From Mesorhizobium_L sp035547755 (lineage in GTDB: Bacteria; Pseudomonadota; Alphaproteobacteria; Rhizobiales; Rhizobiaceae): DNA of 64,000 nt. Position numbers and translations under genes: made by a program. The stretch is from positions 108,140 to 172,139 of the forward strand of contig DASZUG010000020.1 of the NCBI GenBank assembly GCA_035547755.1, given 5' to 3'. Shown in pieces: positions 42,055-51,488 of this stretch. The notes under the pieces are model-generated. The model did no database searches, was not told where the DNA came from, and saw only the letters and a program-made list of their open reading frames with translations. The stretch's first letter is position 1. Each line of letters opens with the position of its first letter.

Positions 42055-44940
42055 TTACGCCTGCGCCACCGGGAATTGCTCCTTCAGCATTCTCAGGATC
42101 GCATCGCTGGTAATAGGCGCGCCGAACATGAAGCTCTGCACATATTCGCACCCCATCTGCCGAAGCTGAAGCGCGTCGCTCTCGTCCGAAACACCCTCGG
42201 CGACCACGGACAGGCCGAGTTCATGCGCCATGTTGACGATGGACTTCAGAAGCACCGCCCGCTTCGGGCTGGCGTCGTCGATGAAACTCTTGTCGATCTT
42301 GATCGTGTCGAAGGGAAAACGGGTGAGATAGGCGAGCGAGGAATAACCCGTGCCGAAATCGTCGAGCGAAAGCCCGATTCCCAGATGCTTCAGCTTGTTC
42401 AGCACGCGCGCCGACTGTTCCGGATTGTCCATGACGAGCGATTCGGTCAATTCCAGGCGGAAGCAGCGCGGTTTGATGTTCGATCGCGAAATCACCGAAC
42501 GCACGTCGTTGACGAGGTCGCGCCGGATCAACTGGCGGCTCGAGAGGTTGACGGAAACGGAGAGCGGCATCTCGCCGATCTGCTTCTGCCACATGTTGAG
42601 ATCGTCCGCAGCCTGCTGCATCGCGAACAGGCCGAGCGGAACGATAAGGCCGCAGCTTTCCGATAGCGGCACGAAATCGGCGGGCGGTATGGTTCCCCGC
42701 CGCGGATGCTCCCATCGCAGAAGCGCCTCGAAGCCGGCGACCGAACGGTCCTCGAGCCTGACGATTGGCTGGTAGACAAGCTTGATCTCCTGCCGCTCGA
42801 TGGCGCGCCGCAAATCGGATTCCAACTGCAGCCGATCCGACCCCGCGGAACGGAAGGCCGGCCGGAAAGGTTCTATCCTGTCGCCGCCGAAGCGCTTTGC
42901 CTGCTGCATCGCGAGTTCCGCGTCCTTGAGCATGTCCTCGGCATTCGACTGCGACGCTGTCCAACTGATGAGCCCGATCGACGGCGTCAGCACGATCTCA
43001 CGCTTGGCGAAGGTGATCGGCGTGCGGACCGCCTGGCGGATGGCGTCGGCGACGCCGGCGATCTTGCCCGGGTCCTGTTCGGAGAGAAGCATCAGGGCGA
43101 ACTGGTCGCCGGTGAAGCGCGAGAGCGAGTCGCGCGGCTTGAGCAGCCGGTGGAGCCGGCGCGCGATCGTCAGCAGGATGGTGTCGCCTGCGGACATGCC
43201 GAGTGATTCATTCACCTGCTTGAAGCGGTCGATGTCGATCACGAAAACGCTCGGGCGCACGTTTTCTTCCGTCTTCGCAATGGCGATCATCGCTTCGAGT
43301 CGGTTGAGGAAGAGTTCGCGGTTCGGCAACCCCGTCAGATTGTCGTGGACGGCATCATGAAGAAGACGCTCCTCGGCCTTCTTCTGCTCGGTCACATCCA
43401 CAAGCGTGCCGACGCAGCGGATGATCTCGCCATCGGAGCCGATGACCGGCCGCGCCCTTAGCGTGAACCAGTGATAATGGCCGTCGGCTCCGCGCAGGCG
43501 GAAATCCTGCGTCACCTTCCCGCGGCGATGTTCCAGCACGACATCGAGCGTCGTGCGGAACGCATCCCTGTCCTCCCCATGCAGGGCCGGCAGCCAGGTG
43601 CGCGCCGCGCCGTGCAGGCTGTTGGCGGCAAGGCCTAGCGAAAGCGCCACGTCCGGCTTGGTGACGATCCTGTCGCGCAGAACGTCCCAATCCCATACGA
43701 GATCGCCGGATCCCGAAATCGCCAATGCCTGACGCTCCAGATCGCTGAAAAGGCCCTGATGGACGCCGCCTCCGGCAAGCGCGTGCTGCATCACCGTAAA
43801 GCCGATCAGGAGCACGATCAGGATAAGCCCGCCGTCGAGCGCGGATTGGACGATGTCGTTGTTGAGTTTTCCCTCGACCGTCATCCAGGTGCCGACGAGC
43901 CAGACCAGTACCATCAGCCAGCTTGGTATAAGCATGATGGCGCGGTCGTAGGCCCGGAAGCTGAAGAAGCCGATCAGGCCGATTCCGAGGACGGCGGTCG
44001 CCGCCAGAGAGATGCGGGCAAGGCCCGCGGCGATCGCCGGGTCATAGACTGAAATTCCGGCGATTGCCGCCAGTCCGACGATCCAGGCGAAGACGCCATA
44101 ACTGAAATGGCCATGCCACCGGTTGAGATTGAGATAGGCGAAGAGGAAGACGAGAAGCGTGCCGGCGAGCGCCACCTCCGAACCCGCTCGCCAGATCTGC
44201 TCGCTGCCGGGAGAAATGGCGATGATCTTCGAGAGGAAGCCGAAGTCGATGCAGATATAAAAGAGAACGGCCCATGCGAGCGCCGCCGTCGCCGGGAAGA
44301 GGGATGTCCCCTTGACGACGAAAAGGATGGTCAGGAAGAGCGCGAGCAGGCCTGCGATGCCGATGACGATGCCGTGATAGAGCGTATAGGAGTTGACCGT
44401 GTCCTTGTAGGCGCCGGGTTCCCAAAGATAGATTTGCGGCAATTTGGGCGAGGCGAGTTCGGCGACGAAGGTGACGACGGAATTCGGGTTGAGCGTCACC
44501 AGAAAGACATCGGCGTCGGGGGAGGCCTGACGATCGAGCGCGAAGCCTTCGCTGGGCGTAATGGCGGTAATCCGGTTGGAGCCGAGGTCGGGCCAGATGA
44601 TGCCGGACCCGACGAGGCGAAAATGCGGTGCGACGATCAGTCTGTCGAGCTGTTGATCGGTCGTGTTCGCCAGTGCGAAAACGGCCCAGTCGCCGCTCGA
44701 TTTGGGTCCCTTCGCCTCCACCTCGATGCGGCGGACGATGCCATCCACGCCGGGAGCCGTCGAAACCTGGAAATTGTTTCCCTTGTTCCGGTAGATCTGG
44801 ACGGCTTTGGACAGGTCGAGGGCGACATCATCGCGCGATATCTTGATCGGCTCGATCGCTAGGGCCGGCAATGTGACGCTGAAAAAAGCAAGAAGTGCGA
44901 GAAGAAGTGCTGCCAGGCGTGGAAATTGGAATTTTTTCAC
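42055..44940 (-). CDS. PAS-GGDEF-EAL cyclic-di-GMP phosphodiesterase with periplasmic sensor
   Basis: It is a 961-residue membrane protein. A signal peptide (1-28) is followed by a periplasmic domain to about residue 190, then about seven transmembrane helices to residue 395, like the 7TMR-DISM arrangement. The PAS domain is about 415-530, with DLVWDWDVLRD and GTLVDVTEQKKAEERL. The GGDEF domain is at about 540-690 and its signature reads TGDQF, so the cyclase is likely dead. The EAL domain is at about 705-950, with EALLRW, NLSSRQ, ELTES, DDFGTGYSS, IDKSF, AEGV and the Q near the end intact, so c-di-GMP hydrolysis is likely. It starts at GTG 44940 and is last in the thrC operon (18 bp after the GNAT stop). 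Confidence 0.88.
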   Translation of the reverse strand: MKKFQFPRLAALLLALLAFFSVTLPALAIEPIKISRDDVALDLSKAVQIYRNKGNNFQVSTAPGVDGIVRRIEVEAKGPKSSGDWAVFALANTTDQQLDRLIVAPHFRLVGSGIIWPDLGSNRITAITPSEGFALDRQASPDADVFLVTLNPNSVVTFVAELASPKLPQIYLWEPGAYKDTVNSYTLYHGIVIGIAGLLALFLTILFVVKGTSLFPATAALAWAVLFYICIDFGFLSKIIAISPGSEQIWRAGSEVALAGTLLVFLFAYLNLNRWHGHFSYGVFAWIVGLAAIAGISVYDPAIAAGLARISLAATAVLGIGLIGFFSFRAYDRAIMLIPSWLMVLVWLVGTWMTVEGKLNNDIVQSALDGGLILIVLLIGFTVMQHALAGGGVHQGLFSDLERQALAISGSGDLVWDWDVLRDRIVTKPDVALSLGLAANSLHGAARTWLPALHGEDRDAFRTTLDVVLEHRRGKVTQDFRLRGADGHYHWFTLRARPVIGSDGEIIRCVGTLVDVTEQKKAEERLLHDAVHDNLTGLPNRELFLNRLEAMIAIAKTEENVRPSVFVIDIDRFKQVNESLGMSAGDTILLTIARRLHRLLKPRDSLSRFTGDQFALMLLSEQDPGKIAGVADAIRQAVRTPITFAKREIVLTPSIGLISWTASQSNAEDMLKDAELAMQQAKRFGGDRIEPFRPAFRSAGSDRLQLESDLRRAIERQEIKLVYQPIVRLEDRSVAGFEALLRWEHPRRGTIPPADFVPLSESCGLIVPLGLFAMQQAADDLNMWQKQIGEMPLSVSVNLSSRQLIRRDLVNDVRSVISRSNIKPRCFRLELTESLVMDNPEQSARVLNKLKHLGIGLSLDDFGTGYSSLAYLTRFPFDTIKIDKSFIDDASPKRAVLLKSIVNMAHELGLSVVAEGVSDESDALQLRQMGCEYVQSFMFGAPITSDAILRMLKEQFPVAQA

Positions 44941-44958
44941 TGGCCGTCGGCCTTCCCT

Positions 44959-45573
44959 TCAGGCGGGCTCGCCGCGGCGATCACCCTCGACAAGCGAAAA
45001 AAGATAGTGATCCTGCCAGCTGCCATTGATCTTGAGGTAGGATCGAAGCAGCCCTTCGCGCGTGAATCCGGCTTTTTCAAGTACGCGGATGGACCGCGTG
45101 TTTCCGGGGATGCAGGCAGCCTCGATGCGGTGCAAACGCAGCACGTTGAAGGCGTATGGCAGAACCAGCCTTACAGCATCGACCATGAACCCTTTCCCCG
45201 CGAAACGTTCTCCCACCCAATAGCCGATCTGTGCCGACTGCGCCACGCCGCGGCGAATGTTTCCAACGGTAATCCCGCCGGCAAGCTTGCGGCTGGAATT
45301 CTCGACGATGAAGAATGCGATCGCGTGGCCGCGCGCGAAATCCTCGCGATAGCGCTGGATGCGCTGCCGCCAGGCATGCCGCTCGAACTCATCGGGGGAC
45401 CAGCGCGGTTCCCAGGGTTCGAGAAAGCCGCGGCTTGCCTGCCGGAGCGCCGACCATTCGTGGAAGTCGCCTGGTTCTGGAAGTCGCAGCGTCACGCGGG
45501 CGCCTTTGAGTTCCGGTGTCTCACGTCGGAAGAAGGGCAGCGCCAGCATCGGTGCAGACCCCAGGCGGGTCAT
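44959..45573 (-). CDS. GNAT N-acetyltransferase, RimJ/RimL-like
   Basis: It is 204 residues. VTLRLPEPGDFHEW opens the GNAT fold; QIGYWVGERFAGKGFMVDAV carries the acetyl-CoA pyrophosphate loop; NTRSIRVLEKAGFTREGLLR is the typical RimJ/RimL ending. It resembles ribosomal-protein alanine acetyltransferases, but the substrate is unproven. It is in the thrC-M16-GNAT-EAL operon, 33 bp after the M16 stop. Confidence 0.85.
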   Translation of the reverse strand: MTRLGSAPMLALPFFRRETPELKGARVTLRLPEPGDFHEWSALRQASRGFLEPWEPRWSPDEFERHAWRQRIQRYREDFARGHAIAFFIVENSSRKLAGGITVGNIRRGVAQSAQIGYWVGERFAGKGFMVDAVRLVLPYAFNVLRLHRIEAACIPGNTRSIRVLEKAGFTREGLLRSYLKINGSWQDHYLFSLVEGDRRGEPA

Positions 45574-45606
45574 CTCAGAGCCTTCCTTCTCTAGCCATGA
45601 AACGCC

Positions 45607-46899
45607 CTAGACGGCAATTCGCCTTGCCGAGTGCCCCGTTCCGGACATCATGTCGCTGATCGTTTCGAAGGGCGCGAGCGAGCCGACAGGGCCGATCGCG
45701 GTAACGGTGGGTTTGGTGTAGAAGAGCCGTCCCGCCAGATCGCGCAGCCGCTCGGTCGTGATCGCTGAAAGCCGGTCGAGCAGTTCGTCGACGCTGATCG
45801 GCCGGCCGTAAAGCATCAACTGCCGCGCGGCCTGTGAAGCGCGGCTCGCGGAACTCTCCTGCGACATGATGAGGCCTGCGCGGTACTGGGCGCGGGCCCG
45901 GTTCAATTCCTCCGGAAGGATCTTGTCGGCGGCCTTCTGCAATTCGTCGAGGATGACGGGGACGAGCCGGCCGATGTCCTGCCTGCCGGTCGCGGCATGG
46001 ATGCCGAAGATGCCCGTGTCGGAGAAACCCCAGTGAAAGGCATAGACGGAGTAGCAAAGGCCGCGTTTTTCCCTCACCTCCTGGAAAAGCCGCGACGACA
46101 TGCCGCCGCCGAGGATCATGGAAAGCAGCTGGGACGTATAGAAATCGCGCACATGGTAGGCGCGTCCCTCGAAACCAAGGATGAACTGCGCATCCATGAG
46201 TTCGCGGTTCTCGCGGAAGTCGCCGCCGACATAATGGGCGTATTGTGGCGTGGGGCTTTCCGCCTTGGCGCGAAAGCCGCCGAGCTTTGCTTCGACTTCG
46301 CGCACGAAATCGTCGTGATTCACCTTTCCCGCCGCGACGACGACCATGCGATCGGCGCCGTACTGCCTTTCCATGAACGCATGAAGCTGGGTCGAGGTGA
46401 AGGACTGGACCGTCTCGGGCGTGCCGAGGATCGAGCGGCCGATCGTCTGGTGACGGAACGCCGTTTCGGTGAAGCGGTCGAAAACGATATCGTCCGGCGT
46501 GTCGTGCGCGGCGCCGATCTCCTGCAGGATGACATGCTGCTCGCGCTCGAGTTCGGACGGATCGAATTTGGAGTCGGTCAGGATGTCGGCAAGGATGTCG
46601 ACCGCCAGCGGCACGTCCTCCGACAGGACGCGGGCATAGAACGATGTCGTTTCGACGCTCGTCGCCGCGTTGATCTCGCCGCCGACATCCTCGATCTCCG
46701 ACGCGATCGTCCAGGCGCTGCGTTTGCCTGTGCCTTTGAACGCCATATGCTCGAGTAGGTGGGCGATGCCGTGCTCGTTGTCATACTCGTTGCGGGAACC
46801 CGACTTGACCCAGACCCCGAGGGCGACGGTATCGACATGGGGGAGAGTATCCGTTGCAATCGTCAGGCCGTTCGCGAGACGGCTCACCTCAACACTCAT
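45607..46899 (-). CDS. M16 family zinc peptidase (mitochondrial processing peptidase-like)
   Basis: It is 430 residues. The inverted zinc motif HxxEH is at residues 47-51 (GIAHLLEHMAFKGT), with the third ligand Glu and supporting residues in LEREQHVILQEIGAAHDTPDD. The C-terminal half-domain follows, with GGGMSSRLFQEVREKRGLCYSVYAF. The alphaproteobacterial form is close to the beta subunit of the mitochondrial processing peptidase and works as a dimer or monomer on short peptides. It lies 41 bp after the thrC stop, in the same operon. Confidence 0.92.
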   Translation of the reverse strand: MSVEVSRLANGLTIATDTLPHVDTVALGVWVKSGSRNEYDNEHGIAHLLEHMAFKGTGKRSAWTIASEIEDVGGEINAATSVETTSFYARVLSEDVPLAVDILADILTDSKFDPSELEREQHVILQEIGAAHDTPDDIVFDRFTETAFRHQTIGRSILGTPETVQSFTSTQLHAFMERQYGADRMVVVAAGKVNHDDFVREVEAKLGGFRAKAESPTPQYAHYVGGDFRENRELMDAQFILGFEGRAYHVRDFYTSQLLSMILGGGMSSRLFQEVREKRGLCYSVYAFHWGFSDTGIFGIHAATGRQDIGRLVPVILDELQKAADKILPEELNRARAQYRAGLIMSQESSASRASQAARQLMLYGRPISVDELLDRLSAITTERLRDLAGRLFYTKPTVTAIGPVGSLAPFETISDMMSGTGHSARRIAV

Positions 46900-46940
46900 A
46901 TAGGTACTTCTCCCTGCAACTCATGCCGTATTTTCGCCGG

Positions 46941-48338
46941 CTAACGCGCCGCCCTTGAATGACGGAGAATATGATCTTCCACCATTTTGATGTCCGATGG
47001 AAGCGCTGTAAACCGCTCTTCCCGCCGCATCAGATCGGCCAGCCTCGCGGGCAAGCCCGGCGCGACCCCGCAGGCAGCCTCCACGGCGGCGGGAAATTTG
47101 ACCGGATGGGCCGTCGCGAGCACGACCATCGGCGCGTCCGACCGGGGCCGCTGCCGTGCCACGGCGAGAGCCGTTGCGCTATGCGGATCGAGCAGATAGC
47201 CGCTCTTTTCCATGACCGAGCGGATCGTCTCCGCGGTCGCCTTCTCGGTCGAGCTGCCGGCATCGAAACTGTCGCGAATGCGGTCGAGCTGCGTATCGCT
47301 CAGCATGAAGGCGCCGGACTGTTTCAGGCTTTCCATCTCGGTGCGGATGCTCTCCGCTTCGCGCCCGCTTTCCTCGAACAGCAGTCGCTCGAAATTGGAC
47401 GAGATCTGGATATCCATCGACGGTGAGGTCGTGGCGACGACGCGCCTTGTCTCGTAGCGTCCGGTTTCGAGCGTCCTGACGAGGATGTCGTTCTCGTTGG
47501 TCGCGATCACCAGCCGTTCGATCGGCAGACCCATGCGCTTGGCCGCATAGGCGGCGAAGATGTCGCCGAAATTGCCGGTCGGGACGGTGAAGGAAACGGG
47601 CCTGTCGGGCGCGCCGAGCGAAAGGGCGGAGTAAAAATAATAGACGATCTGGGCCATGATGCGGGCCCAGTTGATGGAGTTGACGCCGGAAAGCGCCGTC
47701 CTGTCGCGGAAGGCATGGTCATTGAACATGTCCTTCACCAGCGCCTGGCAATCGTCGAACGTGCCTTCGACCGCGAGAGCGTGGACATTGGCTGCGGGGC
47801 TTGTAGTCATCTGACGCTGTTGCACCGGTGACACGCGGCCTTGTGGAAACAGGATAAAGATATCCACCCTGTCGCGGCCGGCGAAAGCATCGATCGCCGC
47901 CCCGCCGGTATCGCCCGAAGTCGCGCCGGCGATCGTGGCGCGCTGGCCGCGCTTGGCCAGCACGTGGTCCATCAGCCTGGCGAGAAGCTGCATCGCCACG
48001 TCCTTGAAGGCGAGCGTGGGCCCATGGAAAAGTTCGAGGATGAATTCGTTCGGGCCTGTCTGCACGATCGGACAGACGGCCTCGTGCGAAAAAGTGGAAT
48101 AGGCCTCGGCGACGATCTGGCGGAAGATCTTCGGTTCGATCTCGTCGCCGACGAACGGAGAGAGCAGCCTGACGGCGAGTTCCGGATAGGACAGCGCACG
48201 CATGCGGCGCATCTCGTCGGGCGAGAAGCGCGGCCATTCCAGCGGAACATAGAGGCCGCCGTCGCGGGCGAGTCCCGCCAGCAACGCGTCGCAGAAACCG
48301 AGAACGGGCGCTTCGCCCCGAGTGCTTACATAACGCAT
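46941..48338 (-). CDS. thrC: Threonine synthase
   Basis: This PLP enzyme converts O-phosphohomoserine to threonine; ThrB supplies the substrate. It is 465 residues. RYVSTRGEAPVLGFCDALLAGLARDGGLYVP is the N-terminal family segment (given in parts), FHGPTLAFKDVAMQLLARLMD carries the PLP lysine, TSGDTGGAAIDAF is the phosphate loop and TVPTGNFGDIFAAYAAKRMGLP is typical of the long form. It is first in the four-gene minus-strand operon. The lipoprotein gene diverges from it, with about 130 bp between starts. Confidence 0.95.
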   Translation of the reverse strand: MRYVSTRGEAPVLGFCDALLAGLARDGGLYVPLEWPRFSPDEMRRMRALSYPELAVRLLSPFVGDEIEPKIFRQIVAEAYSTFSHEAVCPIVQTGPNEFILELFHGPTLAFKDVAMQLLARLMDHVLAKRGQRATIAGATSGDTGGAAIDAFAGRDRVDIFILFPQGRVSPVQQRQMTTSPAANVHALAVEGTFDDCQALVKDMFNDHAFRDRTALSGVNSINWARIMAQIVYYFYSALSLGAPDRPVSFTVPTGNFGDIFAAYAAKRMGLPIERLVIATNENDILVRTLETGRYETRRVVATTSPSMDIQISSNFERLLFEESGREAESIRTEMESLKQSGAFMLSDTQLDRIRDSFDAGSSTEKATAETIRSVMEKSGYLLDPHSATALAVARQRPRSDAPMVVLATAHPVKFPAAVEAACGVAPGLPARLADLMRREERFTALPSDIKMVEDHILRHSRAAR

Positions 48339-48467
48339 GGCAATCCGTTCAGTGGGTCATCCTGTGGGAAGACATGAACCTGTCTTGGAAAAACCGCATT
48401 CCCTCGGTCGCATTTCGACTGCTGGATTGGTATAGAACAGCGGCTTTGCGAGAGGGAAGTCCAGTTG

Positions 48468-49106
48468 ATGCTATTAAGGAACAATAAGTTTGCCGTCGGT
48501 GCTCTGCTGATCGGTGTGACCTTTGCGATCTCTGCCTGTCAGTCGGACTCCGCCAAGAAAGCGGCGGATGCGGGCGCCGTGCAAGCTCCTCCACCGCCCG
48601 CCGCGGATAACCTTGCGGCATATTGCCCTTCCGTCAATCTGCGCTCGGGAACGGCGTTCTATGACGTCTATGCCAAGGGTGCAAAGAAAAAGAAGCCGTC
48701 GGAAGACGAAACCGACACGAGCGGGCAGACCAGCGATAATGGCGACAACTCCAACAATGTTGTTTACCAGGCATCGATCTCGCAGGTGACGCGCAGTTGT
48801 AAGACTGTGAATGGGACGATGATGATGACGATCGGCGCCGCCGGCAAGGTTGTTACAGGACCGCAGGGCAAGGCTGGCACCATCAACATGCCGATCCGCG
48901 TGGCCGTCTTGCGCGGAGACCAGGTGCTCTATTCGAACCTGGCGCATTACCCGGTTGACATAAAGAGCACCGCGGCCGCCACCCAGTTCATCTACACCAA
49001 TGACAATGTGTCGTTCGCAGCGCCGAAATCGCATGACACGCTCGTCTATATCGGCTTCGACCCCGGGCCGGAAAAGGCCGCCGCCAAAAAGAAGAAAAAG
49101 AAATAG
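48468..49106 (+). CDS. Lipoprotein of unknown function
   Basis: It is 212 residues. The signal ends in a lipobox (FAISAC) at about residue 21, followed by a Lys/Ala/Pro linker. The mature domain is about 45-195, with LAAYCPSVNLRSGTAFYDVY, an Asp/Asn/Ser-rich insert and a beta-rich core (TMMMTIGAAGKVVTGPQGKAG). The C-terminal tail is almost all lysine (AAAKKKKKK). No family is recognised; it resembles secreted lipoproteins of rhizobia. ATG 48468 or the adjacent TTG 48465 could be the start. Confidence 0.6.
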   Translation: MLLRNNKFAVGALLIGVTFAISACQSDSAKKAADAGAVQAPPPPAADNLAAYCPSVNLRSGTAFYDVYAKGAKKKKPSEDETDTSGQTSDNGDNSNNVVYQASISQVTRSCKTVNGTMMMTIGAAGKVVTGPQGKAGTINMPIRVAVLRGDQVLYSNLAHYPVDIKSTAAATQFIYTNDNVSFAAPKSHDTLVYIGFDPGPEKAAAKKKKKK

Positions 49107-49125
49107 GAGTCGATCGCGCCTCGGA

Positions 49126-49228
49126 TGCGTCCTTCGAGGCTCCGCTTCGCTCCGCACCTCAGGATGAGGGAGTCAGCACTGTCGGTCCTCATCCTGAGGC
49201 GCCCGCGAAGCGGGCCTCGAAGGACGCA
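49126..49228. repeat. 105-bp palindromic repeat, copy 3
   Basis: Begins TGCGTCCTTCGAGGC, contains CCTCAGGATGAGG and CCTCATCCTGAGG, ends GCCTCGAAGGACGCA. It is the same unit as at 14521 and 39737, between the lipoprotein gene and a converging HAD gene. Confidence 0.8.
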
Positions 49229-49276
49229 CTGCAACGGCGCAGGGTCAAGCCTCGGAAATAACGGCAAATCTTGCGT

Positions 49277-49966
49277 TCAATCCACGTCGGCCCATTCCGA
49301 CAGCGCCGCCAGCACCGGCATGAGGTCGGACCAGCGCCTGATGACCGTTTCCGCGCCGGCCTCGGTCAGCCTGTCGGCATGGCCGGGATAGGTGTGCGAG
49401 GCTCCGGTGAAGCCGATGACGCGCATTCCCGCCGCCTTGGCGGCGGTGATGCCGTGGACCGAATCCTCGATGACGAATGTCTGCCTCGGATCGGAATCGA
49501 GTTTCTCGGCGGCATAGAGGAAGACGTCAGGCGCCGGCTTCGGCCTCTTGAAAGGCGTATCGGAAGCGGAAAAGATTCTGCCTTCGAACAGCGGCTTCAG
49601 CCCTGTGCGCGTGAGCATCAGATCGAGGCGTTCCTGCGTCGAGTTCGAGCAGATGGCGCGGTTCGGACCGACGGACAGCACGGCTTGCCGGGCGCCATCC
49701 ACCGGCCGGACCTCGGACGCCAGGCGGCGATCGACCAGCGCTTCGCTTTCGCCAATAAGGGAAGCCTGGAAGGGGATACGCGATTCGGCCTCCACCCTGA
49801 GCAGCATGTCGGTGAATGTCAGGCCCGCGAAGCGCTCGGCGATCTCCTCGGGCGTTATCTCGTAGCCGGAAGCGGTGAGAAGCTGCGCCTCCACGCGCGC
49901 CGCGATGATTTCGGAATCGACGAGCACGCCGTCGCAGTCGAAGATAACGAGATTGGGAACGGTCAT
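49277..49966 (-). CDS. HAD-family hydrolase, subfamily IA (phosphatase-like)
   Basis: It is 229 residues with the nucleophile motif in VIFDCDGVLVDSEIIAARV (DCDGV), an alpha-helical cap, the Thr/Ser motif in AICSNSTQERL, the Lys in KRPKPAPDVFLYAAE and the acidic end in VIEDSVHGITAAKAAGMRVIGF. It is in the beta-phosphoglucomutase/phosphatase group (GS1-like); the substrate is unknown. It is divergent from ccrM. Confidence 0.88.
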   Translation of the reverse strand: MTVPNLVIFDCDGVLVDSEIIAARVEAQLLTASGYEITPEEIAERFAGLTFTDMLLRVEAESRIPFQASLIGESEALVDRRLASEVRPVDGARQAVLSVGPNRAICSNSTQERLDLMLTRTGLKPLFEGRIFSASDTPFKRPKPAPDVFLYAAEKLDSDPRQTFVIEDSVHGITAAKAAGMRVIGFTGASHTYPGHADRLTEAGAETVIRRWSDLMPVLAALSEWADVD

Positions 49967-50169
49967 TCATGAATCCTGATAGTCGCGGACGATTTAGGCA
50001 TTCCGAAGCACAATGGCAATTGCGGCTGGGACAATCAGCTCGCACGGATCATTCGCCGGTGGAAGGAATTACCTGCGGGATGCGGCCAAACGGCGGCGTT
50101 TCATTAAATCTTTACGCAACGCAGTAACCATAACGGCCGGTAAATCGTCGTGTGTTTAGATGGGTTGTC

Positions 50170-51303
50170 ATGTCAGTATTGCGTCTTGCGGCCGAAATTC
50201 CCGCTCCCTCCGAAAACGAGCAATGGCTGGATACAATCCTCAAGGGGGATTGCGTCGCGGCGCTTGAGAAGCTTCCCGAAAAATCGGTCGATATCGTCTT
50301 TGCCGACCCACCCTATAATCTGCAGCTCGAGGGGGAGCTCCACCGCCCGGACCAGTCGCGCGTCGATGCCGTCGATGACCATTGGGACCAGTTCGAGAGT
50401 TTTGCCGCCTATGACGCCTTCACGCGGGCATGGCTGCTCGCCGCTCGCCGCGTCTTGAAGCCGACGGGCACGATCTGGGTCATCGGCTCCTATCACAATA
50501 TCTTCCGCGTCGGCGCGATCATGCAGGATCTCGGCTTCTGGATCCTGAACGACATCGTCTGGCGCAAGACCAACCCGATGCCGAATTTCCGTGGCCGCCG
50601 TTTCCAGAACGCGCACGAGACGCTGATCTGGGCGTCGCGCGACCAGAAAGGGAAGGGTTATACGTTCAATTACGAGGCGCTGAAGGCGTCGAACGACGAT
50701 CTCCAGATGCGGTCGGACTGGCTCTTCCCGATCTGCACCGGGGCGGAGCGGCTGAAGGATGAAAAGGGCGCCAAGGTGCACCCGACGCAGAAGCCGGAAG
50801 CGCTCCTGGCGCGTGTCATGATGGCGTCCACCAAACCCGGCGATGTCGTGCTCGACCCGTTTTTCGGCTCCGGCACGACGGGAGCGGTCGCCAAGCGTCT
50901 CGGCCGGCATTTCGTCGGCGTCGAGCGCGAACAGGCCTATATCGACGCCGCCTCGGCGCGGATCGCTGCCGTGGAGCCGCTGCCCGCGGGCGATCTCTCG
51001 CCGATGACGGGAAAGCGCGCCGAACCGAGGGTCGCCTTCGCCAGCTTGCTCGATGCAGGTCTCGTCCGGCCGGGAACCATGCTGACGGATGCGCGCAAGC
51101 GCTTCGTCGCCTCGGTTCGCGCGGACGGGACATTAGCGGCGGGCAACGAGATCGGCTCGATCCATCGCCTCGGCGCGCGCGTCCAGGGACTCGATGCCTG
51201 CAATGGCTGGACCTTCTGGCATTATGAGGAGGCGGGCGAACTGAAGCCAATCGACGATTTGCGCGCCGCCGCACGGTCCAGGATGGAAACCGCCGGCGCC
51301 TGA
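50170..51303 (+). CDS. ccrM: Cell-cycle DNA adenine-N6 methyltransferase CcrM
   Basis: It methylates adenine in GANTC after replication and is usually essential and cell-cycle controlled in alphaproteobacteria. It is 377 residues, beta-class order: catalytic DPPY at residues 46-49 (FADPPYNLQLEGEL), then the target region and SAM motif DPFFGSGTTGAVAKRLGRHFVGVE near residue 240. The C-terminal RAMA-like domain from residue 290 (LLDAGLVRPGTMLTD to GWTFWHYEEAGELKPI) is the part that marks CcrM. The start ATG 50170 (MSVLRLAAEIP) fits; the upstream ATG at 50152 is less likely. Regulation by CtrA and GANTC methylation is known in relatives. Confidence 0.95.
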   Translation: MSVLRLAAEIPAPSENEQWLDTILKGDCVAALEKLPEKSVDIVFADPPYNLQLEGELHRPDQSRVDAVDDHWDQFESFAAYDAFTRAWLLAARRVLKPTGTIWVIGSYHNIFRVGAIMQDLGFWILNDIVWRKTNPMPNFRGRRFQNAHETLIWASRDQKGKGYTFNYEALKASNDDLQMRSDWLFPICTGAERLKDEKGAKVHPTQKPEALLARVMMASTKPGDVVLDPFFGSGTTGAVAKRLGRHFVGVEREQAYIDAASARIAAVEPLPAGDLSPMTGKRAEPRVAFASLLDAGLVRPGTMLTDARKRFVASVRADGTLAAGNEIGSIHRLGARVQGLDACNGWTFWHYEEAGELKPIDDLRAAARSRMETAGA

Positions 51304-51319
51304 CCCGCGCGCCCGTGCT

Positions 51320-51425
51320 GTAGCCCCTCCACCTCGGGGTGACGGATAGGCGCTGGTTCTATCCGCCACCCGCGAAGCGGGGGGAGGTGGCGAGGGCGAA
51401 GCCCTCGACGGAGGGGGGAGGATTG
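51320..51425. repeat. GC-rich palindromic intergenic repeat
   Basis: CCCCTCCACCTCGGGG and GGGGGAGGTGGCGAGGGC form complementary arms around CCGCCACCCGCGAAGCGG, followed by GAAGCCCTCGACGG. It fills the gap between ccrM and the converging HAD gene and resembles the unit at 61942-62065. Confidence 0.5.
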
Positions 51426-51488
51426 CCGCGCTCCAGCTTCGCCGCATTCACGGGGCGATGCCACTTAATCGAATCAAACCCCAGCCAC

